Shown: positions 1-7,371, numbered from the stretch's first letter. The stretch: 20,385 nucleotides of DNA from JAENVT01 sp031404635 (GCA_031404635.1 JANNHY010000137.1:1-20385), one strand, 5' to 3'. The notes: a model not told the origin generated them from the letters alone. Numbers and translations: made by a program.

Positions 1-976
1 GGGGTTTTATTGGTGCGCCCCCCCCTTTTTTCGCCACCTGTTCGCCCGTACGGGGGGTGTGCGCGGCCGCGGTCTGCACGATATGGCTGATGGCCCACAC
101 GCCACCGGTCGTCGGCGCACCACAGCTCGAGCACGCACCCAGTTCACGTCGATCGGCAACCGTGTGCCCGGCCAGCAGCGGTGCCATCTTGTCGACGAAG
201 TTGAAGTAGAACGCAGCCTTGCTTCCAGGCGAGGTTTCTTCGATGGTATTGAGTGCAGCCTTGTAGACGAGGTGCTTGTTGCCGGCCGCCATCGGGCACT
301 CGTCCACGAGATAGTCGATACCGCGGATGATGCACCACGCCGCGGTCTCCCGCTCGGTGAGACGCACCAACGGCTTGACCTTTTTGGGGAAGCCGGGGCG
401 CGCCGCGAGCACCGGTAACTGGCGGGCCAGATACTCGACATCCCAACGAAGCGTGTTGCCGAAAAGTACGGCGGCTTCGTCGTCGAGGTTGTGGCCGGTC
501 GCCAACACCGTGTACCCACCGTCGAGCGCGGCCTTGTCGAAGATGTGGCGCTTGCTCATCCCGCACACAGAGCACGGAACGCGGCGTGTCGACACGGACG
601 CGGTCGGGATGTCGTAGCCATACTGATCTCGCAACCCGACCTCGATCAGGTGCAGACCGCGTTCGGCGGCAAAGGCGCGGGCGTGCGCGGCGGAGGTGTC
701 GCTGTACTCGCCGATCCCCAGGCCAACGTAGAGCCCGTCGGCCTGGTAGCCGAGCTCGACCAACAGGTCCCACACCGCCAGGCTGTCCTTGCCCCCCGAG
801 ACGGCCACCAACACCCGATCGTCGCCAGCGATCATCTTGAACTGGTCGATGGCTTTGACCACCTGCCGACGGCACAGCTCGATGAAATGCTCGGCGCAGA
901 AGTTGGCGTTGTGCCGCGGCAGATCGATGATCGCCGGGCCACGGCATGTACGACACTTCGAACCGGCTGCAACCAT
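1..976 (-). CDS. ttuA: TtuA/Ncs6-type tRNA 2-thiouridine synthetase, C-terminus cut by window edge
   Basis: This frame is open from the ATG at 976 to the window edge, giving at least 325 residues. It is a PP-loop ATPase of the TtuA/Ncs6/TtcA group, which adenylates a tRNA uridine and replaces its oxygen with sulfur. Seen: an N-terminal zinc-site pattern (C8, C11, C27, H30), the PP-loop SGGKDS at 60-65, a CSVC pair at C135/C138, a third cysteine at C227 and a second CxxC at C282/C285. The C135/C138/C227 set matches in spacing the three iron-sulfur cysteines known for Thermus TtuA (130, 133, 222). The start overlaps the stop of the sulfur-carrier gene by one base (TGATG). The 3' end runs through a homopolymer of six A and eight G on the coding strand (18-31). 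With one G fewer, the frame would stop at 7-9 after about 322 residues. Family is confident; the exact modified nucleotide is inferred. Confidence 0.85.
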   Translation of the reverse strand, partial: MVAAGSKCRTCRGPAIIDLPRHNANFCAEHFIELCRRQVVKAIDQFKMIAGDDRVLVAVSGGKDSLAVWDLLVELGYQADGLYVGLGIGEYSDTSAAHARAFAAERGLHLIEVGLRDQYGYDIPTASVSTRRVPCSVCGMSKRHIFDKAALDGGYTVLATGHNLDDEAAVLFGNTLRWDVEYLARQLPVLAARPGFPKKVKPLVRLTERETAAWCIIRGIDYLVDECPMAAGNKHLVYKAALNTIEETSPGSKAAFYFNFVDKMAPLLAGHTVADRRELGACSSCGAPTTGGVWAISHIVQTAAAHTPRTGEQVAKKGGGAPIKP

Positions 977-1173
977 CAGACACCCCCGGAGATCACCGGT
1001 CGGATCTCGACGATGTCGTCGTCGAGCAGTTCGGCATCACCTGGCACCAGCGTTCCATTGCGGATCACCAGATGTGATTCGCGGTTCAGTTCAAGCTTGG
1101 CAAGCAGAGCATGGACCCGTCGAGGGCCGGCTATCTCGATCTCACGGCGCGGGTTTCGCAGCAGCACTCTCAT
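976..1173 (-). CDS. ttuB: ThiS/MoaD/TtuB-like beta-grasp sulfur carrier
   Basis: A 65-residue ubiquitin-like protein ending ISGGV. Members of this family are adenylated and thiocarboxylated at a C-terminal glycine and then donate sulfur. The sequence has the short strand-rich pattern of ThiS/MoaD and the typical final strand DDIVEIRPVISGG. Its position immediately before a TtuA-type thiolase, with a one-base overlap (TGATG), points to sulfur delivery for tRNA thiolation rather than thiamine or molybdopterin synthesis. Its own ATG (1173-1171) overlaps the upstream stop as ATGA. The terminal valine after GG is unusual, because mature carriers normally end in GG. It may be removed, or the adenylating enzyme may tolerate it. 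No E1-like activating enzyme is visible in the window. Confidence 0.8.
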   Translation of the reverse strand: MRVLLRNPRREIEIAGPRRVHALLAKLELNRESHLVIRNGTLVPGDAELLDDDIVEIRPVISGGV

Positions 1174-1427
1174 CTAGCGCGGCGAGCAGCGCGACGCTCA
1201 CCGCGGGTCGGTGGCCTGATCGCCTCGAGGCGCAGCGCCCGGCCCGGCTTGAGCTCCTCGGTGAAGATGATCTTTTCGGTACGCCCGAGGGACTTCTTCA
1301 CCAGCCGTGGTCCCCAAACGACGGCGCCGACGGCCATCCAGCCGCGGCTGCCTCCGAACAGGCCCTTGTAGAGCGCGCCACGGCGAAGAGCCGCGACGGG
1401 TGAGAGCGCTCGAGTTCGGCGGGCCAC
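1170..1427 (-). CDS. Small basic protein of unknown function (85 aa) coupled to the sulfur carrier gene
   Basis: GTG start at 1427, three bases after the stop of the upstream 69-residue gene. The stop overlaps the ATG of the sulfur-carrier gene (ATGA). The protein is rich in arginine at both ends. A mildly hydrophobic stretch, GWMAVGAVVWGPRLV, lies near residues 29-43 and could be a weak membrane segment or a core helix. I do not recognise a family. Tight packing on both sides makes it a real gene. A competing frame at 1198-1434 lacks this packing and gives low-complexity sequence. Confidence 0.65.
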   Translation of the reverse strand: MARRTRALSPVAALRRGALYKGLFGGSRGWMAVGAVVWGPRLVKKSLGRTEKIIFTEELKPGRALRLEAIRPPTRGERRAARRAR

Positions 1428-1430
1428 GCG

Positions 1431-1640
1431 TCACACCCGGCGGATCTCGACCAGCGTGGTCTTCTTCTTGCCCCGACGAGTACCGAGTAGGAAGAAGATC
1501 AGCAGCAGGACAACACCACCGACAACCCCGGCGGTGACCAACGTCTTCTTCTTGTCGTCGACGCGCCCCTGAACGTTGTCTTGAAGCTGACGAAATCGCG
1601 ATTCGAGGTCGTCGCGGGTGATGCGTTGCTGCGCCATCAT
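1431..1640 (-). CDS. Small single-pass membrane protein with charged helical N-terminus (69 aa)
   Basis: Starts at the ATG at 1640, which overlaps the stop of the upstream holin-like gene as ATGATG; a second in-frame ATG follows immediately at 1637. The first ~30 residues (QQRITRDDLESRFRQLQDNV) are charged and predicted helical, possibly a short coiled coil. One strong membrane span, VTAGVVGGVVLLLIFFLLG, covers about residues 35-53, followed by a very basic tail (RRGKKK). No enzymatic motif is seen. A longer reading of the same frame back to 1862 is arginine-rich shadow sequence of the upstream gene. Function unknown; it pairs with the 116-residue membrane protein. Confidence 0.7.
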   Translation of the reverse strand: MMAQQRITRDDLESRFRQLQDNVQGRVDDKKKTLVTAGVVGGVVLLLIFFLLGTRRGKKKTTLVEIRRV

Positions 1641-1987
1641 CGCCTCTCTTTCTGCAAGGTCTTCTTCTTCGAGATCCGCCATGCGGCGATGCCCATCACG
1701 ACAACACTGACGACGAAGGCGAACAGATATGGCAGCAGAGACACCCACTTGCCACGGAAGGATCTGCCGAACTCGTTCTGGACCATCCTCAACACACCGA
1801 GCACCAAGAACACGCATCCGGTGCCGATCAGCACGGCACCGGCGGCGCCTGCAGCCAGCCATCTACCGGCGCCCTTGATCGGGCCGAGCGTCTCTTGCCG
1901 GGCGTACTCCTTGACGAGGTCGATGACCTGACCGATCTGGCCGGAGTCGTCTCGCGAGACGGATTTGTCCTTGTCGGGCACGGCCAT
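1637..1987 (-). CDS. Holin-X-like (phage holin superfamily-type) two-span membrane protein
   Basis: A 116-residue protein with a charged N-terminal helix (residues 1-38, VIDLVKEYARQET) and two hydrophobic spans, about 43-68 and 82-103, then a basic tail. This layout matches the small actinobacterial chromosomal 'phage holin family' proteins (Pfam holin-X type). These are ordinary membrane proteins and need not have any role in phage lysis. The ATG at 1987 lies 57 bases after the Lon-domain gene, and its stop overlaps the next ATG. The call rests on topology and overall resemblance, so the family name is tentative. Confidence 0.65.
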   Translation of the reverse strand: MAVPDKDKSVSRDDSGQIGQVIDLVKEYARQETLGPIKGAGRWLAAGAAGAVLIGTGCVFLVLGVLRMVQNEFGRSFRGKWVSLLPYLFAFVVSVVVMGIAAWRISKKKTLQKERR

Positions 1988-2044
1988 ATGTGTAGCACGC
2001 CGAGCGGCCGGTCCCCTAGAGATGGGCCCCGTCGATCAGAGGCG

Positions 2045-2659
2045 TCAGCCGAGCCGGAATCGCAGGCCGGCCTCGACGTCGTCGAGCAACCGGTCGATCA
2101 GCTCGAGGCGAGCGGAGGGATCCGCGGCACACAGCACGGCGTACTGATCCGCAGGCCCGAGCGGGCTGATCGTCGCCAACAGAAAGCTGTCGACCGAGGG
2201 ATCACCGGTGAGCTCGACCTCGGGGACATGGGATTGATCGCCCATCTCGACGGCGAGCCCGGCGCAGCGCCGAGCCCGCGCGGACGTTGACGCGATTCGC
2301 TCGCTCGGCAGATCACCACCATCTCCGTCGGGCCATTCGTCGACCTCGGCGCATGGATAGGGGTCGTCGGGAAGCCAGCGCGTGACTCGGATGCGGCGGG
2401 TCCCGGTCGTCACAACGGCGAAGCGGCCGGCATCCATCGCCGCCACCTGCAGCATCCTCGCAACCACTCCGACTTCCGATCGTGAGTCGCCGCCGCCAAC
2501 TTCGTTGCCACGATCGATCAGGACCACGCCGAACTCGTGCTCCGCCGCATCGAGGCAGTCGCGAACGAGCCGTTGATAGCGCGGCTCGAACACGTGCAAC
2601 GGCAGGACGGCACCGGGCAACAACACGCTGCCCAACGGGAACATCGCCATGACCGCCAT
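2045..2659 (-). CDS. Lon N-terminal substrate-binding domain protein (no protease)
   Basis: A 204-residue protein beginning MAVMAMFPLGSVLLPG. It continues with LPLHVFEPRYQRLVRDCL, the hallmark of the LON/PUA-like substrate-binding domain. There is no AAA+ or serine protease domain, so this is the common stand-alone type, whose role in bacteria is poorly defined. Other visible family features are GVVLIDRG near residue 45 and the strand pattern around VGVVARMLQV. The C-terminal half is helical. The ATG at 2659 lies seven bases after the carboxypeptidase stop. A second in-frame ATG at 2650 is also possible. It is co-directional with its neighbours and probably in the same transcript. Confidence 0.88.
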   Translation of the reverse strand: MAVMAMFPLGSVLLPGAVLPLHVFEPRYQRLVRDCLDAAEHEFGVVLIDRGNEVGGGDSRSEVGVVARMLQVAAMDAGRFAVVTTGTRRIRVTRWLPDDPYPCAEVDEWPDGDGGDLPSERIASTSARARRCAGLAVEMGDQSHVPEVELTGDPSVDSFLLATISPLGPADQYAVLCAADPSARLELIDRLLDDVEAGLRFRLG

Positions 2660-2666
2660 CAGCGAT

Positions 2667-4100
2667 TCATCGTGGCGCAAGCGTCTCGGCCGTCGGGCCG
2701 CTCGGGTATGGAGCCAGCGCCTGGCCGAGCTGATCCCACAACGACCGGTAGTTCTTGGCGATGCACTCGCCGTTCTGCAGCAACACGAATTCGATCGCTC
2801 CGCCGCCAGCTTGGGGCAGGTACCCGCCGAGCGACCTGGCGCCCAGTTGCCCCGGGTTGCAGTTCGGGTTGAGCGAGCCTGTCTTGGCGTGAAGCCGGCC
2901 AGCGAGTGGGCCCTCGGTGAAGGCATCGAACAGCGTGCCACCCGCGGCGCCTGCCACGGGTAAGCCCTGACCAACAGCATCAGTTGCGGAGCCATGTTCG
3001 AGCACGCCGAGGATCGCCGCACAGGTCACCCGGCTGACGTCGGAGAGGCCGGATCCGTCAACCAGCGTGACACCCGCGGTCGGCACCCCCCACACCGCCA
3101 GCCGCTCCATGACAACCTGCAAGCCGGCCTCGCGTGTGCCCTGGCCCTTCGCCGCGTAACCGATCTCTTTCAGCATCATCTCGGCGGTGTTGTTGTCGCT
3201 GGTGCTCAGCATCTCGGCGAGGATCGCCGGCAAAGGCTGCGACTGCACCTCGGCGATCGTCGCCCCGCCGGCGGCCACACCGGTCGATGCCTCGCCAACG
3301 GCGATGCCCCGATCGGCAAGCATGTCGCCCAGCACCGTGGCGGCCCCGAGCGCAGGATCCTTTGCCGACAGCTGCGTGGTCTGCCACGAGTCGTTGGCCA
3401 GCAGGGCGTCGATCGGCCCGGCCTGGATGACGTAATCGGCGGTAGCCCATGCCGGCGCGAAGAACTCGTCGTCGTAACGCGAGCCGTCCCCTACCACGCC
3501 ACCGGTGATCTCGGTCACGCCTGCCTGCTGGATGGCGTCGGCGAGCGACTCGAATGAAGTCTCGTTGAAGGGCGGCCATTTCGGGTTGTTGCCGTTCCAC
3601 CACTCGCTGGCCAGCACCGGGTCTCCGCCACCGACGAGATACAGATCGCCCTCGACCACTCCGCCTGCGCCCATCGCGCCGACCACTTTGGTCGAATAGG
3701 TGAACCCGGGTCCGAGCACGTCGAGGGCGACGGCGGCCGTGATGATCTTCAGGTTGCTCGCCGGCGCCAGCGGCAGCGTCTCGTTCTTGGCCACCACCGG
3801 CTGGCCGTCGACTGCCAACGCCAGGCAGCGGTTGCCGTCGACGGAGGCGAGCAGTGGCTGCAGCGCGGTTTGCAGCGCGGCCACGTTGACCTGATGCGAC
3901 AGCACTCCCGGGGCGCGGCGAACAGACAGCAGCGGAGTGGTCATCACTGCCGGCAAGCTGACCGGGTCGGGTGGAACGGGCTGTACCACAGGTGGCGGAC
4001 GGCGGGCGTCGGCGAAGCGCCACAACGCGGCGAGGCCCAGCGCAGGAATTGCCGCCAGCACGACCAGCACGGCGATCGGGTTGATTCGCCGGCGAGCCAT
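2667..4100 (-). CDS. dacB: PBP4-type D-alanyl-D-alanine carboxypeptidase/endopeptidase (peptidase S13)
   Basis: A 477-residue peptidoglycan-trimming enzyme with an N-terminal membrane anchor or signal (about 7-26), so it acts outside the membrane. All three penicillin-binding active-site motifs are present: SxxK as SNLK at 115-118, SxN as SDN at 301-303 and KTG at 406-408. The spacing, with a large insert between the first two motifs, fits the S13/DacB family. A proline-rich linker (36-50) follows the anchor. The ATG at 4100 overlaps the stop of the acyl-CoA synthetase gene by one base (TGATG), implying translational coupling between otherwise unrelated functions. The frame continues upstream to 5303 only as arginine-rich shadow sequence of the synthetase gene. 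Confidence 0.92.
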   Translation of the reverse strand: MARRRINPIAVLVVLAAIPALGLAALWRFADARRPPPVVQPVPPDPVSLPAVMTTPLLSVRRAPGVLSHQVNVAALQTALQPLLASVDGNRCLALAVDGQPVVAKNETLPLAPASNLKIITAAVALDVLGPGFTYSTKVVGAMGAGGVVEGDLYLVGGGDPVLASEWWNGNNPKWPPFNETSFESLADAIQQAGVTEITGGVVGDGSRYDDEFFAPAWATADYVIQAGPIDALLANDSWQTTQLSAKDPALGAATVLGDMLADRGIAVGEASTGVAAGGATIAEVQSQPLPAILAEMLSTSDNNTAEMMLKEIGYAAKGQGTREAGLQVVMERLAVWGVPTAGVTLVDGSGLSDVSRVTCAAILGVLEHGSATDAVGQGLPVAGAAGGTLFDAFTEGPLAGRLHAKTGSLNPNCNPGQLGARSLGGYLPQAGGGAIEFVLLQNGECIAKNYRSLWDQLGQALAPYPSGPTAETLAPR

Positions 4101-6256
4101 CAACTCAACCCCCTTAGGCGACGGAACTCGGCGTATCGATAGAGGTGCTCCAATGCGGTCACCGCACGGTTCCCGCTGGCATAGCACAACCGCCCCGTGG
4201 CGCGGACTGCCGCCGGGCCTGGATTGGCGGGGTCGGCGACGGCCAGCTCGGTCGCGGCGAGGATCGGCTTGTCGTAGCGGCGCGACAGTTCGTCGGCCGC
4301 TTCGGCAAAACGTTGATCCTGCCGCTCGTGGTAGGTGACGATGCGATCCAGGCCGTGTGCGGGGTGGAACCCCCCCTCGCGCATGAGCCGCGCTTGGTTG
4401 CTCTGGATCCCGAGACCGAGGTACACCACGGCGTGCACCTCGGGGTGGGCGACGATCATCTCCATCACCTCGGGGATCGTGTCGCGAGTCTCCCCGCCGG
4501 CGCAGTCGACCGGATTGTTGCGGCTCCACCGCGACGGCAACTTGGTGTCGATTTCGGCCATCAGATCGGCCGGCAGCGATATCAAGGTGAGCCCATCGGC
4601 GCGGGCGATCGCATCCGAGGTCACGACTCCCCATCCGCCGGCTGTCGTCAACACGATTACGTTCGGCCCCTTCGGCAGCGGTTGCGTGGCGAAGGTGGCT
4701 GCTGCGTCGAATGCTTCCTCCACGGTGTCGGCACGAGTTACACCGGCTTGGCGGCAGACACCGTCGAAAACCTTGTCGTCGGCGGCCAGGGCGCCGGTGT
4801 GGCTGGCAGCCGCCTTGGCGCCTCCCTCGGTTGTGCCTCCCTTGACGACGACAAGCGGCTTGCGACGAGCGACCGAGGCGAACGTGTCGAGCAGCGCCCG
4901 CCCGTCGACCGTCCCCTCCACATAGGCCAGCGAAACCGCCGTCTCGTCGTCGTCCGCAAACCAATCGAGGTAGTCGGCGGGGGTGACAGCGGCGGCGTTG
5001 CCGGCCGACACGGCGCGACTGATGCCGACGCCCGTCTGCCGGGCGTAGTTCATGAAGCTGCTCACGAAGTTGCCGCTTTGGCTGGCCACGGCTATACGGC
5101 CCGGCGGGGGGTACGGCGCCACGATCTGGGCGCAGAGGTTGGCTGGAGTGCTGACCACGCCCTGCCCGTTGGGCCCTGCCAGCAAGATGCCCAGCTCGTC
5201 GGCAAGGGCGACCAATTCGGCTTCCGCTGCACGCCCCACCTGGCCTGCCTCGCCGTAACCCGCACTGGTCAGGAACGCGGCCTTGACCCCCCTGGATGCG
5301 CATGCTCGCAGCAGGCCTGCGTTGGCGGCCGCAGGGGTACAGACGAAGACGAGGTCGATTGCACCGTCGGGAAGGGCCGCAACGTCGGACACGGTGCGGA
5401 TGCCGAGTACCTCCTCGCCCTCCAGGTTGGTGCCGAACACCGCGCCGCGGTAGCCGCCGGCCAGAATGTTGTGCAGGCTGACGAAACCGAACTTCCCGGG
5501 ATGAGTGCTGGCCCCTGCCACCAGAATGCCCTTTGGATCGAACAAGGCGCGGAATTGGTCGTCGGTCGGTCTGCTGCGGCGCCGGTGACCATCAGTGAAA
5601 GTGTCGCCGAGTTCGATGAGTGCATCGACAGCGATCATTGTGCCGTCGGCTGTGACGATCAACGGATTGATATCGACACCGACAACATCGGGCCGGTCCG
5701 CCGCCAACGCGGACAGCGCGAGCAGTACAGATACCAATTGCTGACGATCGACTGCTGACTCTCCACGGAACTCACCGAGCAGCTTCTGCGCGGCCAGCCC
5801 GTCGATCATCTCAGCAGCGTCGATCTCGCTGATCGGCGCAGGGCGGAATTGCACATCAGCAATCGCCTCGGCGATGACGCCACCAACGCCAAGCATCACG
5901 TTGGCCCCAAATTGCCGGTCACGGACCACCCCGGCGATCAGCTCGCGATTGCCGCCGATCATCGGAGCGACCAGAAGCGACACCTTGCCGTCTGCCGGGG
6001 TTGCCTTCGCCAGTAGCTCGATTGCCGCCACTTCCACCGCTTCCGCATCGCCAAGTCGCAACCTCACCAGGCCGCGTTCGGACTTGTGGGCGATTGCGGC
6101 ACCGCACAGCTTGACGGCAACCGGGTAGCCGAGCGCACCAGCAGCCTGAGCAGCAGCCCGTGCGCTGGTCACCTCGCGCTCGTCGGCCATTGGGACGCCG
6201 TGTGCTCGCAGGAGCGCCTTCGATGCTGCTTCCGACAGGGTGCCCCGACCACTCAC
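4100..6256 (-). CDS. NDP-forming acyl-CoA synthetase, fused beta-alpha order
   Basis: A 718-residue acetate/acyl-CoA ligase of the ADP-forming type (acyl acid + CoA + ATP gives acyl-CoA + ADP + phosphate). Residues ~1-220 form the ATP-grasp (beta) domain, with the relay histidine in HKSE at about 57. Then come a CoA-binding Rossmann domain (~235-375) and the succinyl-CoA-ligase-like domain, with the phosphohistidine loop SHTGALA at about 485-491 (H486). Both histidines needed for phosphoryl transfer are present. There is no GNAT domain, so it is not a Pat-type lysine acetyltransferase. I prefer the GTG at 6256 because TAGCGT lies 7 bases upstream and GAGG sits close before it; a GTG at 6265 is the alternative. 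It lies directly after a TetR gene, suggesting substrate-responsive control. Substrate unknown. Confidence 0.9.
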   Translation of the reverse strand: MSGRGTLSEAASKALLRAHGVPMADEREVTSARAAAQAAGALGYPVAVKLCGAAIAHKSERGLVRLRLGDAEAVEVAAIELLAKATPADGKVSLLVAPMIGGNRELIAGVVRDRQFGANVMLGVGGVIAEAIADVQFRPAPISEIDAAEMIDGLAAQKLLGEFRGESAVDRQQLVSVLLALSALAADRPDVVGVDINPLIVTADGTMIAVDALIELGDTFTDGHRRRSRPTDDQFRALFDPKGILVAGASTHPGKFGFVSLHNILAGGYRGAVFGTNLEGEEVLGIRTVSDVAALPDGAIDLVFVCTPAAANAGLLRACASRGVKAAFLTSAGYGEAGQVGRAAEAELVALADELGILLAGPNGQGVVSTPANLCAQIVAPYPPPGRIAVASQSGNFVSSFMNYARQTGVGISRAVSAGNAAAVTPADYLDWFADDDETAVSLAYVEGTVDGRALLDTFASVARRKPLVVVKGGTTEGGAKAAASHTGALAADDKVFDGVCRQAGVTRADTVEEAFDAAATFATQPLPKGPNVIVLTTAGGWGVVTSDAIARADGLTLISLPADLMAEIDTKLPSRWSRNNPVDCAGGETRDTIPEVMEMIVAHPEVHAVVYLGLGIQSNQARLMREGGFHPAHGLDRIVTYHERQDQRFAEAADELSRRYDKPILAATELAVADPANPGPAAVRATGRLCYASGNRAVTALEHLYRYAEFRRLRGLS

Positions 6257-6263
6257 CTGCCTC

Positions 6264-6269
6264 ACGCTA
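6264..6269 (-). promoter_or_regulatory. Candidate -10 box (TAGCGT) for the acyl-CoA synthetase gene
   Basis: TAGCGT on the minus strand sits in the 23-34 base gap after the TetR stop and exactly 7 bases before the GTG at 6256. That is the position expected for a leaderless transcript. It would give the synthetase its own promoter in addition to read-through from tetR. If correct, the GTG at 6265 lies inside the promoter and cannot be the start on that transcript. No convincing -35 was seen. Confidence 0.45.
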
Positions 6270-6288
6270 GGCGCTGAGGTTGATGCGC

Positions 6289-6903
6289 CTACGGCACCAA
6301 CGCCGTGCGAAAGAAGGCGGTGATGTGGTCACGCCGGCGGAGCAAGGCTTCGGAGGCCAGCGGATCCTCATCGAGCAGGCCGCCGAGGAACGGGGAGTCG
6401 GAGAAGTAGCTGAGCAGCGCGCCGTAGCCGGTGAGCAGCAACTGCTCCGGATCGTGTGGGCGGAATACTCCCGCGTCCATCTCGCCGCGGAAATAGTCGA
6501 CGCTGCGGTCCCACATCGGACGTAGTACGGCGGCGAGATCGATGCCCAGGTGCGCACCGGCGTCGAGAGCCTCACGACGCATCAGTCGGACGTATTCGCT
6601 ATTGTCGGCAAAGAAATCGAATCCGGCGCCGATCACCAATTGAACCTTGGTCCAGCCGCGCTCGGGGACGGCGATCGCCTCCGCCAGGCGCTCGAACCAG
6701 TCGCTGAGCAGCCGCTCGAACACCTCGTGATAGAGCGCCTCCTTCGATGGAAAATGGTGTAGAAGACTCGGCCGACGAATGCCGACACCAGCGGCAATGT
6801 CGTTGAGTGACGTCCCGTCGTACCCGGATTCGGCGAAGCAACGCAACGCTTCATTGATGATCAGGTCGCGGGTCGATAGCTGTTCGCCCCCAGTTACGAC
6901 CAT
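6289..6903 (-). CDS. TetR/AcrR-family transcriptional regulator
   Basis: A 204-residue repressor. The N-terminal helix-turn-helix domain (about 10-58) has the characteristic run TRDLIINEALRCFAESGYDG, then TSLNDIAAGVGI and LLHHFPSKEALYHEVF. The C-terminal ligand-binding domain (about 80-200) is helical and typical in length. The ATG is at 6903. A strong palindrome lies 28-45 bases upstream, and TACACT sits five bases before the ATG, so autoregulation on a near-leaderless transcript is likely. By position it should control the acyl-CoA synthetase 23-33 bases downstream, perhaps also the remnant dehydrogenase on the other side. A ligand such as an acyl-CoA is a guess from the neighbour. Confidence 0.92.
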   Translation of the reverse strand: MVVTGGEQLSTRDLIINEALRCFAESGYDGTSLNDIAAGVGIRRPSLLHHFPSKEALYHEVFERLLSDWFERLAEAIAVPERGWTKVQLVIGAGFDFFADNSEYVRLMRREALDAGAHLGIDLAAVLRPMWDRSVDYFRGEMDAGVFRPHDPEQLLLTGYGALLSYFSDSPFLGGLLDEDPLASEALLRRRDHITAFFRTALVP

Positions 6904-6908
6904 GAGGC

Positions 6909-6914
6909 AGTGTA
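6909..6914 (-). promoter_or_regulatory. Candidate -10 box (TACACT) for tetR
   Basis: TACACT on the minus strand ends five bases before the tetR ATG, and no Shine-Dalgarno-like sequence lies in between. This would place the transcript start at or very near the ATG. A second, more consensus-like hexamer, GATAAT, lies at 6918-6923 on the same strand and is an alternative -10. With the first box, the -35 region falls inside the palindrome at 6931-6948. Confidence 0.4.
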
Positions 6915-6930
6915 ACCATTATCCAGGTTG

Positions 6931-6948
6931 ACCTACCGACCGGTAGGT
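6931..6948. promoter_or_regulatory. TetR operator: perfect 8-base inverted repeat
   Basis: ACCTACCG (6931-6938) and CGGTAGGT (6941-6948) are exact reverse complements separated by AC. The 18-base size, symmetry and position just upstream of a tetR gene are what is known for TetR-family operators, and the ACCTACCG/CGGTAGGT core resembles sites reported for actinobacterial fatty-acid and lipid TetR regulators. It overlaps the inferred -35 region of tetR, so binding should repress. It could also govern a former plus-strand gene whose remnant lies at 7063-7371. Confidence 0.75.
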
Positions 6949-7062
6949 AGGCGTGATTCAACGCCATCGCCCACCACTTCGGACGCCGCCCCTATCCGAA
7001 ACGGAGCCGGCAATGCGACTCACCGAACTGCGCTTCGCGTCGGCCACGCGGGTCCGGCCTGA

Positions 7063-7371
7063 CAGTCAAAATCTGCTGCTATCGAACGAGTTTTCCCAGA
7101 ACCGCACCCTGCGCCGGAAGGCAACATCTCGTCCTTCCCTTCGACCCGCCTGTTGGACATCGGCAACGTGGCGGTGCTCGTCGACCTGCAACACAAGGAC
7201 CACCGTCTGTTCGGTGAGTTGGCCGCATCGCACGCAGTCACCACGCCGCTCAACGACCTGGCAGTTGAGCTGTACGAGGCGATGCGTGCCGGTGGGCTGG
7301 GCCGCAAGGACCTCACAGAGGCCGCCAACGTGGCCTGCGAGCAAGCAGGGCTGACCCGCTTCGATGGCTGA
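7063..7371 (+). pseudogene. C-terminal remnant of a beta-hydroxyacid (3-hydroxyisobutyrate-type) dehydrogenase
   Basis: The open frame begins after a TGA at 7060-7062 and ends with TGA at 7369-7371. It encodes about 102 residues. The last ~65 residues (DLQHKDHRLFGELAAS, then TPLNDLAVELYEAMRAGGLG) read like the C-terminal helical domain of NAD(P)-dependent 3-hydroxyisobutyrate or related dehydrogenases, including the KD element of the catalytic lysine region. The whole N-terminal Rossmann domain (about 170-200 residues) is missing, and there is no credible ATG; a TTG at 7153 would give 72 residues. I infer a decayed gene once divergent from tetR. The bases 6949-7062 hold nothing I recognise. 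Alternative: a small stand-alone protein of unknown role. Confidence 0.45.

Noticed and set aside
144..983. A 279-codon minus-strand frame overlapping the tRNA thiolase
   Set aside because: It is arginine-rich frame-shadow sequence. The frame starting at 976 contains the PP-loop, CxxC and zinc-site cysteines and runs off the window edge.
1637..1987. Prophage lysis module suggested by the holin-like protein
   Set aside because: No endolysin, structural, integrase or att-like sequence is nearby. Such two-span proteins are common chromosomal genes in Actinobacteria.
4145..5758. A 537-codon open frame on the plus strand inside the acyl-CoA synthetase gene
   Set aside because: It is antisense to a gene with clear domains and both catalytic histidines. 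Its own translation shows no family motif and has the composition expected of high-GC antisense frames.
6953..7354. A 133-codon plus-strand frame from 6953 as an intact gene
   Set aside because: Its start has no signal, and its translation over 7150-7354 is low-complexity, while the alternative frame there shows the dehydrogenase C-terminal pattern.
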